Shown here: positions 34,849 through 45,325 of the stretch, in pieces | Layout of the letters: every line of letters begins with the position of its first letter | How positions within the stretch are numbered: position 1 is the first letter of the stretch | Origin: Grifola frondosa | Lineage: Eukaryota; Basidiomycota; Agaricomycetes; Polyporales; Grifolaceae | DNA: 64,000 bases | NCBI GenBank assembly: GCA_001683735.1 | Contig: LUGG01000013.1 | Span: 1 to 64,000, forward strand | Reading direction: 5' to 3' | Notes under the pieces: model-generated | Told to the model about the DNA's origin: nothing | The model's input: the letters and a program-made list of their open reading frames with translations, nothing else | Database searches by the model: none | Program-made: the position numbers and the translations under genes

Positions 34849-36112
34849 GGCCCTCACCTCCTCGACGGGCGCGACCCTCATTTCCTCGACGCGCGTGGCC
34901 ATGACCTCCTCCACGTGCATCGGCCGAATCGACGTGACCTCAGCCTTCATAGCACCGCCCGATGAGACTGGTACGTCCCTGACATATTCAACGCCTGATG
35001 GAGCAACCGCCATCACGGCATCCTGCGATATGTCCTGGCTGTGGGAAGCATTCGTTCCCGTGTCGATAGTCTGTCGAGTCTCGAGTACGCGAACTGCCTC
35101 AAATAACATCTTGTAAGGCAGCGTGGGATCGGGAAGGTCATCACCCGCAGCCCGTTTCTTCATCCTCCACCTTTTCCTTCATTCCCGCTTTCTATCTTCT
35201 GCACCAGGATCGGGATGATCAATATTTGCATCGAATTCGAGCGAAGTGAACCGACGATCGAGATCCCGGAATTCCACTTTGTTACCACTATCGGGAGTCC
35301 AACCAACCACCAACCAACAGGGAATACCTAGACGAACAAGACACCGGAGGGTCGAAACGTCACCGCGCTCCACCCAACAACCCAGGCATTGCTGGAGCTG
35401 CAGAGGGCGAGGAACCTGACCGGTGGCGAGCGCGACATGCAGATGGGTGCACCAAGAGAATGCGCGATACTCGAGAATACACTCCTGGATAATGGCAGCA
35501 TTATTTCAGTGCTTTTCTAGGGTCATGGTGACAGATTCGAGGTTATACATGGCGTTCTGAACTTCGTACGTTTCATTCACGATTTGTTCGTTCCTATATT
35601 TCTCATAAAAACGAGCTTTCTCCACAGTGGAGCGATACATAGATAGCAGCGATGTGACGAAGGCAGGGAGAGGTCGACCACGGCGAGAAAAATAGTTTAC
35701 AGTAGAGAAAGTGACGGTGTCTTCGAGAATCACGAAAGCGGGATCGACTTCAGGACCCTCCTGCTCGTACACGAACGCACGATGGGGCATGGACGGATCG
35801 AACTTCTGGGGGTGTATGGTCCAATCGTGAGGCCCCCACCTTCCATCAGCACACTGTGTATGACGACCCTGAGGAGGGGGGGATGGTATGTAGGGGGCAT
35901 TGGGGGTAATCGCCCAATCGAAGCCGGCCATACGGCAGAATGATTCGATATGGCGTTCGTCAAAGTCGTCAGAAGTCGTCGATGGTTGGACGGTGGGAGG
36001 AAATTTGGCGACTTCTGCATATGCGGTTATTGTCTGCGATAGTGCTGAGGAAAATCAATATGAGAATAGAAATTACGAATCTGGCGGACGCACCAGACGA
36101 CGAAGGCGGCAT
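34849..36112 (-). pseudogene. Gene Y, 5' part: paralog of gene X, two stops, then insertion
   Basis: Exon 1 is 36112-36094 (MPPSSS), the intron is 36093-36045, and exon 2 starts at 36044 and stays in one frame to the retrotransposon at 34849. It includes ERHIESFCRMAGFDWAITPN, RAFVYEQEGPEVDPAFVILE, FVTSLLSMYRSTVEKARFYE, CWVERGDVSTLRCLVRLGIP, CWLVVGW and, at the end, Val-Glu-Glu heptapeptide repeats. Only two in-frame TGA stops interrupt it (35508-35506 and about 35179), with no frameshift. The pattern 'GD..TL..LVRLGIPCWLV' resembles 'FNPDVLHQMYRVGVPVWYI' of gene X, and exon 1 plus upstream DNA are shared with X, so the two are paralogs. The remainder is at 14894-15289. Function unknown. Confidence 0.7.
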
Positions 36113-36744
36113 CGTGTATGCCACGGCACGGCCACTAAGATAAAGATCCCCGCAAACAGGAACACCACGATGCAACCAGAAGAGAGAGGATGCTCGCGCC
36201 AACGAGAAGATCGTTCCGGACGAGACCGACCTATCAAAAAAAAAAAAAAGAGAAATCCGCACCCAACGACTGCAAGGAGCCTTGTCCGTGTGAGAGCGAC
36301 CACCGAGTGAGAAGAATGCACGCCCACACCACGGGAGAAAGCCTGTCCAGGCGATGACAATGACGACCAACGTTGAAGATTGTGCGCTGACCTCGCCAAC
36401 ACCGCTAAAGAGCGAAGAAGGCGACACCAGTTGTCAAACACCAGTCACCGCTAAACAGCAGTGATTGATGCCAGATGGTGGAGCGGGATATTGAAAGCAG
36501 AGCAGAGTAGTCGAGCACGATGTCCGAGTCGGTGGACAAGACAGGTGGGTATGTGGCCGTGTTTGGCCAGGCTACAAGTGCTGCACGTGCATTGGGAGCA
36601 TAGACGCTGTGAGTCTAGACGCGCCGACGTGGGCGCTGGGCTGGCAAGTCATGTGATCTCGCGCGTCTCATTGATGAGACAAGTGCACGTGCATTGGGCG
36701 TTCGTCGGCATGAGCGCCTGGGTGCTAAGCTCACAAGTCTCGCA

Positions 36745-36762
36745 CGTCTCATCGATGAGACG
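36745..36762. promoter_or_regulatory. 18-bp perfect palindrome, possible regulator site
   Basis: CGTCTCATCGATGAGACG is its own complement. A near copy, GTCTCATTGATGAGAC, is at 36665-36680. Only one half survives in the right arm (near 41947-41960). A symmetric site suggests binding by a dimeric protein, which is inference. Confidence 0.35.
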
Positions 36763-36778
36763 CGCAAACTCTCCCTCT

Positions 36779-36855
36779 CCCTTCCACTTCCACTTCCACT
36801 TCCACTTCCACTTCCACTTCTTCCACTTCCACTTCCACTTCCACTTCCACTTTCA
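36779..36855 (+). repeat. (CTTCCA)n microsatellite
   Basis: About a dozen hexamer units with one interruption. A shorter GGAAGT run lies in the right arm at 41831-41877. Translations of it give Ser-Gly or Leu-Pro runs and are not genes. Confidence 0.9.
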
Positions 36856-36970
36856 CTCTTCCCCTTATTCGGTGGTCGGGTGCGCAGTTCGCTCTTTAGC
36901 GGTCTGCCATTCGACTTCATTCCGCTGCATTATCTGCTCTTTAGCGGATTTTCTGTGGAGACTCGACGCT

Positions 36971-38842
36971 ATGCTGAGGGACGCGATTGACATCGCCCTG
37001 AGTGCCGCTTTAGAGAACGCCTTCGCGAAGGAGAGTAGCGATGCAATGTCCATCATTTTGGTACGTCCCTCTTCGCACTGTCGAAATCCCGGATCTCAAT
37101 TCCATTAGCATTACACGATACCTGCCCCTCCCCCATCCTTGACTCAGGTCAAAGCGAAGACTCCGCCCCCCTATGTACATGCTACGAAGAGCAGGTGGGT
37201 GCCCTGAATATCTCTTTCAGTCTTTCATTAATGTTGTTTATGAAGTCTGACCCAGTCGTCAAGACCATCGTCTACTAAGAAGAGTGAACGTGCAAGGGAA
37301 GCAGTGCGCAGACAGTCTAAGGCCCCCCATACGCTATGGCCACGCAAGAGTATCTCCGCATCCCAACCCCATCGTTCTTCAGCTTTGCGCGCAAGGGCTG
37401 CTGTATCTACCCCTTCGCGTAGCGACGGATCGTCGAATAGGGCCGATGTGCTCCAACCCCCCCGTTCTTCAGGTTCGCCCGCAAGGGCTCCTGTATCTAC
37501 GCCTTCGCGTAGCGATGGACCATCGAAGAGAGCCGACGCGCTCCAACCCCCCCGTTCTTCAGGTTCGCCCGCAAGGGCTCCTGCGTCTACGTCTTCGAGC
37601 GCTGACGGACCTGCTCTCAGCGCTACGGACACAGTGTAAGCGGTATAGCACTCCATCCGCAGTGCTTTGCACCCTGACGATTCGTTCAGATATTTCATAT
37701 ACCCGTCCATTGGTACAGGTGGCGTATCTATTAGTGGTAAGGAGATGTCAATGCTGGAACCCGGACGCATGTTGAATGACAATCTCATTGAGTTCGGGTT
37801 GCGGTAAGTGCTACTGTGTTGTTCACCCGAACGGGCCTTGTCAACATGGATTTAGGTTGTGGCTGGAAGGCCTCAGGGCAGAAAAGCCGGAATTTGCGCA
37901 GTCTATTCACGTCTTTTCCCCTTTCTTCTTCTCTCATTTGAAGTAAGTATCAATATTTGTAGTTATTCATCATTTTCATTCTCTCGCAGTAGCACAGCTG
38001 GGAACCTCGTGGCCAGGAGGCATCTTGCGCGAGTCGATGTTTTTGCAAAATCATTTTTGATCGTACCCATTCATGACGCGTAAGTATTCTCGAGAAATCT
38101 TGCTCGTTATCTAAATTGCATTTGCAGGCAGAGAAAACACTGGTTCTTGGCAATCATCACCCGTCCTGGAAGTATTCTTGGAACTCGCCCGGATGGTTGT
38201 GATACGATCTTCAGTATTCACGGTGCACAGCGGATTGGGTGGTCAGGTTCTCCTGGAGATGTCGAGTCTGGTCAAACATCGACGATGCGTCCATGCGGTC
38301 CTGCGTAAGTGTCTTCTCTCAGATATAGATATCTTGCTTAATAAATTTTAGTGCCGCAATTCTCATTTTCGATTCACTTCGACCTTCCTCCCCGCCAGCC
38401 AAAAGTGTGCTGGAGGAAGCGCCAGAACTATTATCTCAGTTCTTGATAGCAGAGGCTCGCATGCTGCATGCAGAGGAACGCTTACGCTATCCAGTCAAAC
38501 TGGATATCACGGTGAATAATTTGTCAATCGACCCTTGCATCATTGTTAACACCACCGTAGACTCCACAACAACCCTCTAGCTCCGTTGACTGTGGGATTT
38601 ACCTCCTCCATTATGTTAATGTGTTCATGTCTGATCCAATCAAGTTCTTGAATTTTGCTTTCGTATGTTCTCATTTCTTTTACCCCATGTAAAATTCATG
38701 CAATTTCTTTTTGCAGGTTCCGAATCAATGCGCCTTAACTCACGATGATTGGAAAATGGATGATCTCCCCCGTCTGCGTTTGATCCTCAAGACGAAGGTT
38801 GTTACGCTCAATGCAGATTGGCAGCGCCAACGTGATGCATGA
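36971..38842 (+). CDS. Ulp1-type cysteine protease (C48 family), 460 aa, intact
   Basis: Ten exons join exactly in frame: 36971-37060, 37148-37194, 37246-37635, 37690-37803, 37856-37942, 37990-38079, 38128-38304, 38352-38511, 38561-38662 and 38717-38842, giving 461 codons with the stop. Ulp1/SENP enzymes cleave SUMO-like modifiers. Seen: an N-terminal helical exon (MLRDAIDIALSAALENAFAK), a Ser/Pro-rich region with two repeated PPRSSGSPARAP units, then the protease domain: LEPGRMLNDNLIEFGLRLWL (about residue 205), FLIVPIHDAQRKHWFLAII with the catalytic His before Trp, ILIFDSLRP with the Asp, and TPQQPSSSVDCGIYLLHYV with the Gln and the nucleophilic Cys. All triad residues are present. Fungal genomes carry such genes both as housekeeping enzymes and within DNA transposons. 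Its place between inverted repeats favours the second, as an inference. Confidence 0.88.
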
Positions 38843-38868
38843 TATGTATATAACATAAACACCATTTT

Positions 38869-39717
38869 CTATTCAATCTCTGCCTCGGTCTCAGCACCGT
38901 CAATCTCGGTGTCCTCCGTCTCATCACCGTCAATCTCGGTGTCCTCTTCATTTGCGCATCGATGGAAGTGAAACACACGCCGAGTCATCACATCCCCACA
39001 TATGCATTGCACATAAATCATGTTGAATTGCCAACCGTGTACGCCTGGATCGCGTTTGTTATTGATTTTGGCGATCAGGTGGTCCAAGTTGATGCGACGG
39101 GGTACAGGCAAGCCTGGCCTTTGTGGGCGAGGTAGAGCTGTAACATCTGTTGACTTTGTGAGTAATGTCCTACATGTATTGTTTCTTGACTGACCCATTG
39201 TAGCACAGGAACGCTTCAACGATCTGTCACTCGCTCCGTAACGTGGCAGTGAGAATCTGTTATCCAGTTCGACCTCTGAATGATGCAATACAGGGGCCGG
39301 TCGCATGCTCTGAGGCTCTGTAGCCTTCGGTGAGTCGACGTTGTCTATATCTCATGATATGCGTACCTCTTATCGGATATCGCTCCGATTTCACATAGGG
39401 TCTGGTGTAAATTCTTTCGAGGTAAGCTGTCATCATTGTTGCTATCCGTTGTTAATGTTGCAAAATCGCATCAGATGTTACCTACCAACATATCCACATC
39501 GCCCCGCAGCACACATAGCTACATATTCGCCTGACCAAGGTCCGTCCATAGCAATCAATATGGCTGCCTCGATTATTTGACCTGCAAGTTCCGGCTTTAA
39601 ATCAGGGCATAAACAACAAGGGCCTTGGAATAGGTTGGAATCCCGGTGCGCTCGCAATTCTGACGGTGTAATGCGCTGGTTATTTTCGTCGATAGGCCTG
39701 ACGAACTTTGTCAGCAT
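38869..39717 (-). CDS. Multi-exon hypothetical with Cys pairs
   Basis: The first exon is 39717-39486 (MLTKFVRPIDENNQRITPSE, then CCLCPDLKPELAGQIIEAAI and MDGPWSGEYVAMCAAGRCGY). After an intron (39485 to about 39428) comes a short exon with LERIYTRPYVKSERYPIR, then a long stretch with RPGLPVPRRINLDHLIAKIN, GWQFNMIYVQCICGDVMTRR and VFHFHRCANEE, ending in a repeated acidic tail (TEIDGDE) at 38869. Several Cys pairs (CCLC, CICG, HRC) suggest a zinc-binding fold. The junction of exons 2 and 3 is uncertain. It converges on the Ulp1 gene with 27 bp between stops. I do not recognise the function. Confidence 0.55.
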
Positions 39718-40089
39718 GAAACAACCAGTCGATGTGCGCTTGGGCTATACCAGAACCACGTATCTAGTCCACCTTTCTTCAGGACATAGTGTAAGACCTG
39801 ATTTTGTTCGCTTCGGACGCGTGATAACAGTAGCTGGTGACGTGATGATGGACTAGGTTGCGGACCACGATCTCTCATGGTGAGAAGAGGTGGATAGTAT
39901 GCAGTGAATAAGACAATGGCATCGTTTATATCTGCTCCTGTCTGCTGCGCAACTAACCGATGGCGATGAGATGACTCGGACTGACTTGTTACCCTCGTCC
40001 TGCGTTAATGATGCTATGTCTACCAGCCTGCTCTGGAGGCCAAGCCACAATGCTGGGGTGCATTTGGGCCTATCATCTGCTGGCTATTG

Positions 40090-40490
40090 ATTCTTGTATG
40101 TCGGAGTTGGACACGAAGAGGTACTCCTTGCCCTCCGCTGGTCAAGCATGCCGGAGTGAAGCACACCAGAGTGCAGAAGCGCGTTGTACAAGTCACCGTG
40201 ACCAGGGGGATACCACTTAGTCTTCTCGTCATTCACGCTCTTCGGGGCAGGCAGAAGTGTCTTCTTGTTGATACAAGGGTAGCGCGACTGGTTGAAAGTC
40301 GTGATATGTAGTTGTTGGTTCGCGTATTTCTTGATGACTCGGAGCGTATCCTCGTGAGTGTTGAAGGACGTCATCAGGATGAGGGGTACGTCGACACGGT
40401 GTGTCGTATGCAGATGTTCGATCTGGCGCACGGTGAGGTCCAGAAAGGTGATGTCGTCCTTGACCTCGAGAGCGCTCTTCGCACCAGCCT
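40090..40490 (-). pseudogene. UDP-glucose pyrophosphorylase fragment
   Basis: The minus strand carries an internal piece of UTP-glucose-1-phosphate uridylyltransferase, which makes UDP-glucose. It reads ALEVKDDITFLDLTVRQIEH, VPLILMTSFNTHEDTLRVIK, LPAPKSVNDEKTKWYPPGHG and, one frame over, AEGKEYLFVSNSD. These are contiguous in the enzyme and cover part of the sugar-binding core. Both ends of the enzyme (roughly the first 150 and last 250 residues of a usual 500) are missing, and one base is lost near 40150. It is a captured or relict gene fragment between the two small minus-strand genes. Confidence 0.88.
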
Positions 40491-40718
40491 AACATATATC
40501 GTGCGTTTTCGAAACGTGTTCTTCGACGGTTTTCGCTCATCGGCTGTGGCTGCAGCAGATGTATCCAGCTACTCTTACGTGATTATTCATCAGTCAATCA
40601 ATCGATTCACAGTGCCTACACATCATATCAAACATAGCGTCCCCACAAACTCGCACATCCCGTCGTAACGTACAGTGATACATCCAAGATTCATGCAAAT
40701 CAACGAGATGCTCGAGGG

Positions 40719-41080
40719 CTAAGCCCCCACCTCCTTGACCTTCGCGGAAGGCAAGACGACATGCTCCGAGTTCTCCTGCGAAACATCTTGATTTATGCCC
40801 GCGCCATGATTCTTCATCTGCTGGAAACGAAGCAAAATCTACATAATATGAGTGGGAAGAAAGTGATGAGTGGTTTGGACCTACCTCCTGGGCCTCATGA
40901 ATCATCTTCGATATCTCCAGGCTGGCGGCACTGTCATGCCGCGTGTCGAGCGGGCGAGGAGGAGGAATCATCAGCTCTTTCATGAGCGAGGTCCAGGCTG
41001 AGGTGTAATATTGTTAGAAATGTACATTCACAGTGCATGGTTGACTTACTGATTTCAATGTCAGACGTACCTTGAGACAT
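40719..41080 (-). CDS. 87-aa three-exon hypothetical, intact
   Basis: Exons 41080-41050, 40997-40885 and 40838-40719 join exactly (264 bases, 88 codons with stop). Begins MSQGTSDIEI, then WTSLMKELMIPPPRPLDTRH, SAASLEISKMIHEAQE and a Lys/Gln-rich third exon (LRFQQMKNHGAGINQ). An ATG at 41143 is in frame but lies against a TATA box, so transcription should begin after it. The 41080 start leaves a leader of about 35 bases. There are no membrane segments or known motif. It faces away from gene X. Confidence 0.55.
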
Positions 41081-41143
41081 ATCGAGAGGATTGTAATGGT
41101 AAGAGGTGAAGTTGGGTGGGAAACATTTAATCCATCGGAGCAT

Positions 41144-41150
41144 TTATATA
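41144..41150 (-). promoter_or_regulatory. TATA box that decides the start of the 87-aa gene
   Basis: TATATAA on the minus strand directly abuts the upstream ATG at 41143. A start site about 30 bp downstream would exclude that ATG and make 41080 the first usable one. Confidence 0.45.
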
Positions 41151-41336
41151 CGGGCAGCCAGCTTGCATGTGTGGGAAACATCTTGCACCTATTGTCGGGT
41201 TAGAAATATTCTTATAGCTGTACTGGCATTTAACGGCGAGTACCTGGGCCGAACAGGCTTCCCCTTTGAGCTCTGTTCAGCAAAAATTCGTAGGCAACAA
41301 CTACGTGCAGCACCGAGTCCGAGTTAAGCCCTGCAG

Positions 41337-41717
41337 TAGTGTTGCCATGGCTTAGTCACACCTGTTTCAGCTTTTTAGATATTCTGACATGAGTTTTACA
41401 GATACTGACATGATCTTAATTGAAATTAATAGCTAAGATGTATATGTATTTGAATGTAACACCACCATTTGCATAATTATTTTGAATGTGTTTCAATTTC
41501 AGTTACATTGGTAAAAAAGCTGACTACAAAGTCGGACTTTGTAATCGGCTTTTTGGCCATATCTCCATCAATACAAGGTATAACATTTTGATATGTGGAA
41601 AGAGTATGTGCCTATATATAGGCTACAAAATGAGTGTAAGACCACTTTGATATCTAAAAAACTGCACAAGTTATGAGTCATATATCATTTAGGCCTGACT
41701 TAGCTGCAGCAACACTA
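41337..41717 (-). mobile_element. hAT-type MITE, 381 bp, copy 2
   Basis: Same ends (TAGTGTTGC..GCAACACTA) and exactly the same length as the copy at 26960-27340, in inverted orientation. Perfect 8-bp target duplication CCCTGCAG (41329-41336 and 41718-41725). It lies at the inner edge of the right inverted-repeat arm. Confidence 0.92.
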
Positions 41718-41725
41718 CCCTGCAG

Positions 41726-42549
41726 AAAATCCACTAAAGAGCAGATAATGCAGCGGAGTGAAGTCGAATGGCAGACCGCTAAAGAGCGAACTGCGCACCC
41801 ACCACCGAGTAAGAGGAAGAGTTTAGCAGGAAGTGGAAGTGGAAGTGGAAGTGGAAGCAGAAGTGGAAGTGGAAGTGGGGACTGGCTCTACAAGCGCGCG
41901 TCCATGACACAGCATGACAAATGAACCGATCCGCCCGATTCGGACAGTAATCAATGAGACGCGCGAGATCACATGACTTGCCAGCCCAGCGCCCACGTCG
42001 GCGCGTCTAGACTCACAGCGTCTATGCTCCCAATGCACGTGCAGCACTTGTAGCCTGGCCAAACACGGCCACATACCCACCTGTCTTGTCCACCGACTCG
42101 GACATCGTGCTCGACTACTCTGCTCTGCTTTCAATATCCCGCTCCACCATCTGGCATCAATCACTGCTGTTTAGCGGTGACTGGTGTTTGACAACTGGTG
42201 TCGCCTTCTTCGCTCTTTAGCGGTGTTGGCGAGGTCAGCGCACAATCTTCAACGTTGGTCGTCATGTCATCGCCTGGACAGGCTTTCTCCCGTGGTGTGG
42301 GCGTGCATTCTTCTCACTCGGTGGTCGCTCTCGCACGGACAAGGCTCCTTGCGGTCGTTGGGTGCGGATTTCTCTCTTTTTTTTTTTTTGATAGGTCGGT
42401 CTCGTCCGGAACGATCTTCTCGTTGGCGCGAGCATCCTCTCTCTTCTGGTTGCATCGTGGTGTTCCTGTTGTGGGGATCTTTATCTTAGTGGCCGTGCCG
42501 TGGCATACACGATGCCACCTTCGTCGTCTGGTGCGTCCGCCAGATTCGC
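41726..42549 (-). repeat. Right arm of the inverted repeat (promoter module of gene X)
   Basis: Inverted counterpart of 36076-36957. It holds the first exon and leader of gene X and four 12-mers: 41731-41742 (one mismatch), 41776-41787, 42166-42177 (one mismatch) and 42212-42223. Compared with the left arm it has a shorter hexamer repeat and lacks one of the GCACGTGCATTGGG boxes and the full palindrome. The match stops inside intron 1 of each gene. Confidence 0.85.
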
Positions 42550-45325
42550 AACTCTGATCATGTCACTTACTTCTTTCAGTGATCGCTGAGCCATTCGCGC
42601 TGCCGCGACCACTTGCAGATCTTGGAGAGGTCTTAGCTGCTCGAAGACGACCTCTGCCCAATGAAGTCTTCTCCGAGTATGACTGTCTATGCGTTTCACC
42701 CTTTCCAGGAACAAACGGTCAACTCTATGTGTCTTCACCCAACATGGACTTCGTTCCCCGCGTCCCGATCCACGATCCCCTCATTCCAATACGACTGCAT
42801 CTAGATGGGATGGCAGGGATTCATGAAGCATACAAGTGGCCCCAGGCGCATTTCGATCAAGAGCCACATGCGTGTTCTGTGCCTGCCAATCCCGCCATCT
42901 GCATGTTTGGGTGCAGTAATGCTGGTGATTTTCGCTCCTTTCCCCTTGGCGACGAGAACAACGATCTCCCATCATTCGAGGATGATGCCATCGCATGGTG
43001 TGGATTCAATAATTTCAAGTTCTGGGTCTCCGTTGACCTACCGGGCGAACTTGTTGGCAGTTTGTGTGCGTCGAAGTTAGGTCGAATGGAGAAAGCTTCC
43101 CTAGAAATATTAGAGATGGTGCGAACATTCCAGATTCCAGCCTTCTTGACTCCAAGTATGTTATTCGCGGCTTCGTTTTATGTTGATCATTGACTCCGTT
43201 GATTTCGAAGACGTACCTCAGACCGTGATGGATGCTCTTGTCAAGCAGTTCAGACATATCAAATGGCGCACTCAGTGCTTGCATCGCGTATACGATCGTC
43301 TTAAGAATATTCCCATGTCCTCTTTCGACACCGCAATGTGGTTCCGAGAATTTCAACGTATCCTATTGGATTTGCGCGGCATGGTCATCTATCGTAAGGT
43401 CGTTTGGCCTCGCCTCCTCGACGAAGACTTTCACAAACCTAGTCCTGTCCTACCCCTTCGAGGGGTCATCACTTTCAATCCAGACGTCCTTCATCAAATG
43501 TATCGTGTTGGCGTCCCGGTTTGGTATATCCATAAATCGTATACTCTGACCGACCGCACATGTATTGTGCGGGTTTGGGAATTCATTTCCGGAGGCATTG
43601 CTTTTTCCTCTTTGACTACTATGAATCACGATGGGCATGTTGCAGAAGCACCACTTCTCGTCGATGCTATGATCGACGAAGCTGGTCATGATGATCTAGC
43701 CACTCGTCTAGCGAAAGTCTCAATCTTGTCTCGACTGCTCCTTCGCCCTTTGAAACCGTATTCCGCTGCAGACGCAGGCGCATGCAGCTCCGGACGGCGT
43801 TATGGTATTCAGTGTGAGATTGCTGGACCTGATAATACAGCAGAACGACCTTCTGTACCGACCACAATAGATATTGTGGATCCTCAGCAAGCGAAGCGTC
43901 AGGTTCGTTGTGCAGAGAGATTGTACGGTACATCCTATGGTAGGTCGTGATATTTTTCATTCATGGGCGACGACGTCTCAGTTGTTATTTATTTTAGTTG
44001 ATATCTCAGATGTGGACACTGTACAACCATCTCGCCCAATGTACGAAGCGGAGGCGACTCATGAAGTAGCCCCGGTGCATGACGAGGTCGAGTCGGCTCA
44101 AACAGAAGTGCGAGGATACGAATCCCCTGGTGCCGAGCAGACGGTACCAGTGCAGAAGCTCGAGGACGTACGTCAGAAGCCGAAAACGTCAAGGCAACTT
44201 GAAGCCGAGGCGAGGATGACGGAGGAGAAGGCCGCGAAGCATCGGAGAATAGAAGCCAACATTGCAGCGGATATGTCCCATCGCTCTAAACCGCCTGCTT
44301 GGCTTCCGCCGTATTCGCCAGGGTGGGAAACAGCATTGGAGGAATCACCACCGGTTGTGGAAGTACCTTGCACTTCCTTTGTTTTTGTGCTGCCTCCGAT
44401 TTCCATTTTCTACGCCGATGCCAGCAACTTCTTCGCGGAGAATCTGCATAATTGGCTGCATATTCGAACGTGGTGCTTGCTGCAGATATACGATCCACCT
44501 GATGATCGGCTGGTGCTGATGATGAAGAGTCAATGGGCGATTGCTTTGCAGGGAGGGTATCATTACGTGAAGTATAAGGATTCCCATTTTAGGCCGCTAT
44601 CCCCCGTCGCCGATATTGAACGTCTCCCACCGCGACCTTCGGTTAATACGTCGGGGTTCATGAATTCCGGAGATTCTTCCAAGAACGAGACGTCAGTTGA
44701 ACTGGAAACCGGAGAGATAAAGGACAGCAGTCCTTCGCATCGGCACCGGAATGGCGAGAAGAAGAATTCTCGTTGTCAGCGACAGGCAGATAGTCGTCTC
44801 ATTGATCGCGTTGACATCAATGTCTGCTTCGGTGTATATGCAGGCTTTCCCCCGTATGTCCGTGATACAATCGTCCGCTGGAACGATATGGACGTCACGT
44901 ACGAGATGATCGCCTCCAGCAAGGATATTGCGGCGATGGTGGTATCGGAGCTCTCCATTCTCAACTTTTGCCTTGATCTACTCGATCTGGATCGTCAGAT
45001 GCTACCCAATCTGTATATCGATCCCAATTCTGCAATGGAACGAGAAGACGCAATTTTTGAGATATGGGGTGGTGGTGGCTTCCAGACAATCGTTGATATT
45101 TCCTCCGGCTGCGAGCGGACAAAGGCGGTCATGCTTTTCGGAGAGATCATGCAAATTTGGTCTGGCGGCGATTCTCTGAAGTGCTTGGACACTTTCGCGG
45201 ACCCTACAAAATGGGACTCATTCTTGGCGTTTGAAAAACGTGTCTATGCTTTCTTCATATCTCGTTTCGCACAGACCTTCCATCGGTATCCTTCAGTTCC
45301 GCGCGGAGTATCTTCTCCGTTGTAG
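42512..45325 (+). CDS. Gene X: 883-aa hypothetical, four exons, intact
   Basis: Exons 42512-42530, 42580-43155, 43211-43939 and 43998-45325 total 2652 bases, exactly 884 codons with the stop. It starts MPPSSSVIAEPFALPRPLAD. Segments: IHDPLIPIRLHLDGMAGIHE, AIAWCGFNNFKFWVSVDLPG, MWFREFQRILLDLRGMVIYR and GVITFNPDVLHQMYRVGVPV; then a coiled-coil-like, Lys/Glu-rich stretch (EAEARMTEEKAAKHRRIEA), WLPPYSPGWETALEES, an acidic/Ser region, and a folded C-terminal part (IWGGGGFQTIVDISSG). No signal peptide or transmembrane helix is evident. The N-terminal half is related to gene Y, and the two share promoter and exon 1. Function unknown. It may belong to a family multiplied with mobile elements, but nothing in it looks like a transposase catalytic core. 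Confidence 0.75.

Larger units (their letters stand above)
36076..36957 (+). repeat. Left arm of a ~0.85-kb inverted repeat (promoter module)
   Basis: Matches 41726-42549 in inverted orientation. It spans the start of intron 1, exon 1 and the 5' leader of gene Y, its upstream region, and reaches to within 15 bp of the Ulp1 gene ATG. It contains four copies of the 12-mer CCGCTAAAGAGC or its complement (36402-36413, 36448-36459 with one mismatch, 36891-36902, 36936-36947), two near-identical GCACGTGCATTGGG boxes (about 36589 and 36684), palindromes and a (CTTCCA)n run. It would serve as a two-way promoter for gene Y and the Ulp1 gene. Confidence 0.85.

Noticed and set aside
36615..36920. Minus-strand frame with long Ser-Gly runs, and the plus-strand Leu-Pro/His-Phe frames
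   Set aside because: They are translations of the (CTTCCA)n microsatellite. No frame has start, splice or composition support outside the repeat.
36076..42549. Treating the inverted repeats as simple terminal repeats of a known DNA transposon
   Set aside because: No target duplication or defined ends were found at 36076 or 42549, the matches end inside introns, and no transposase lies between them.
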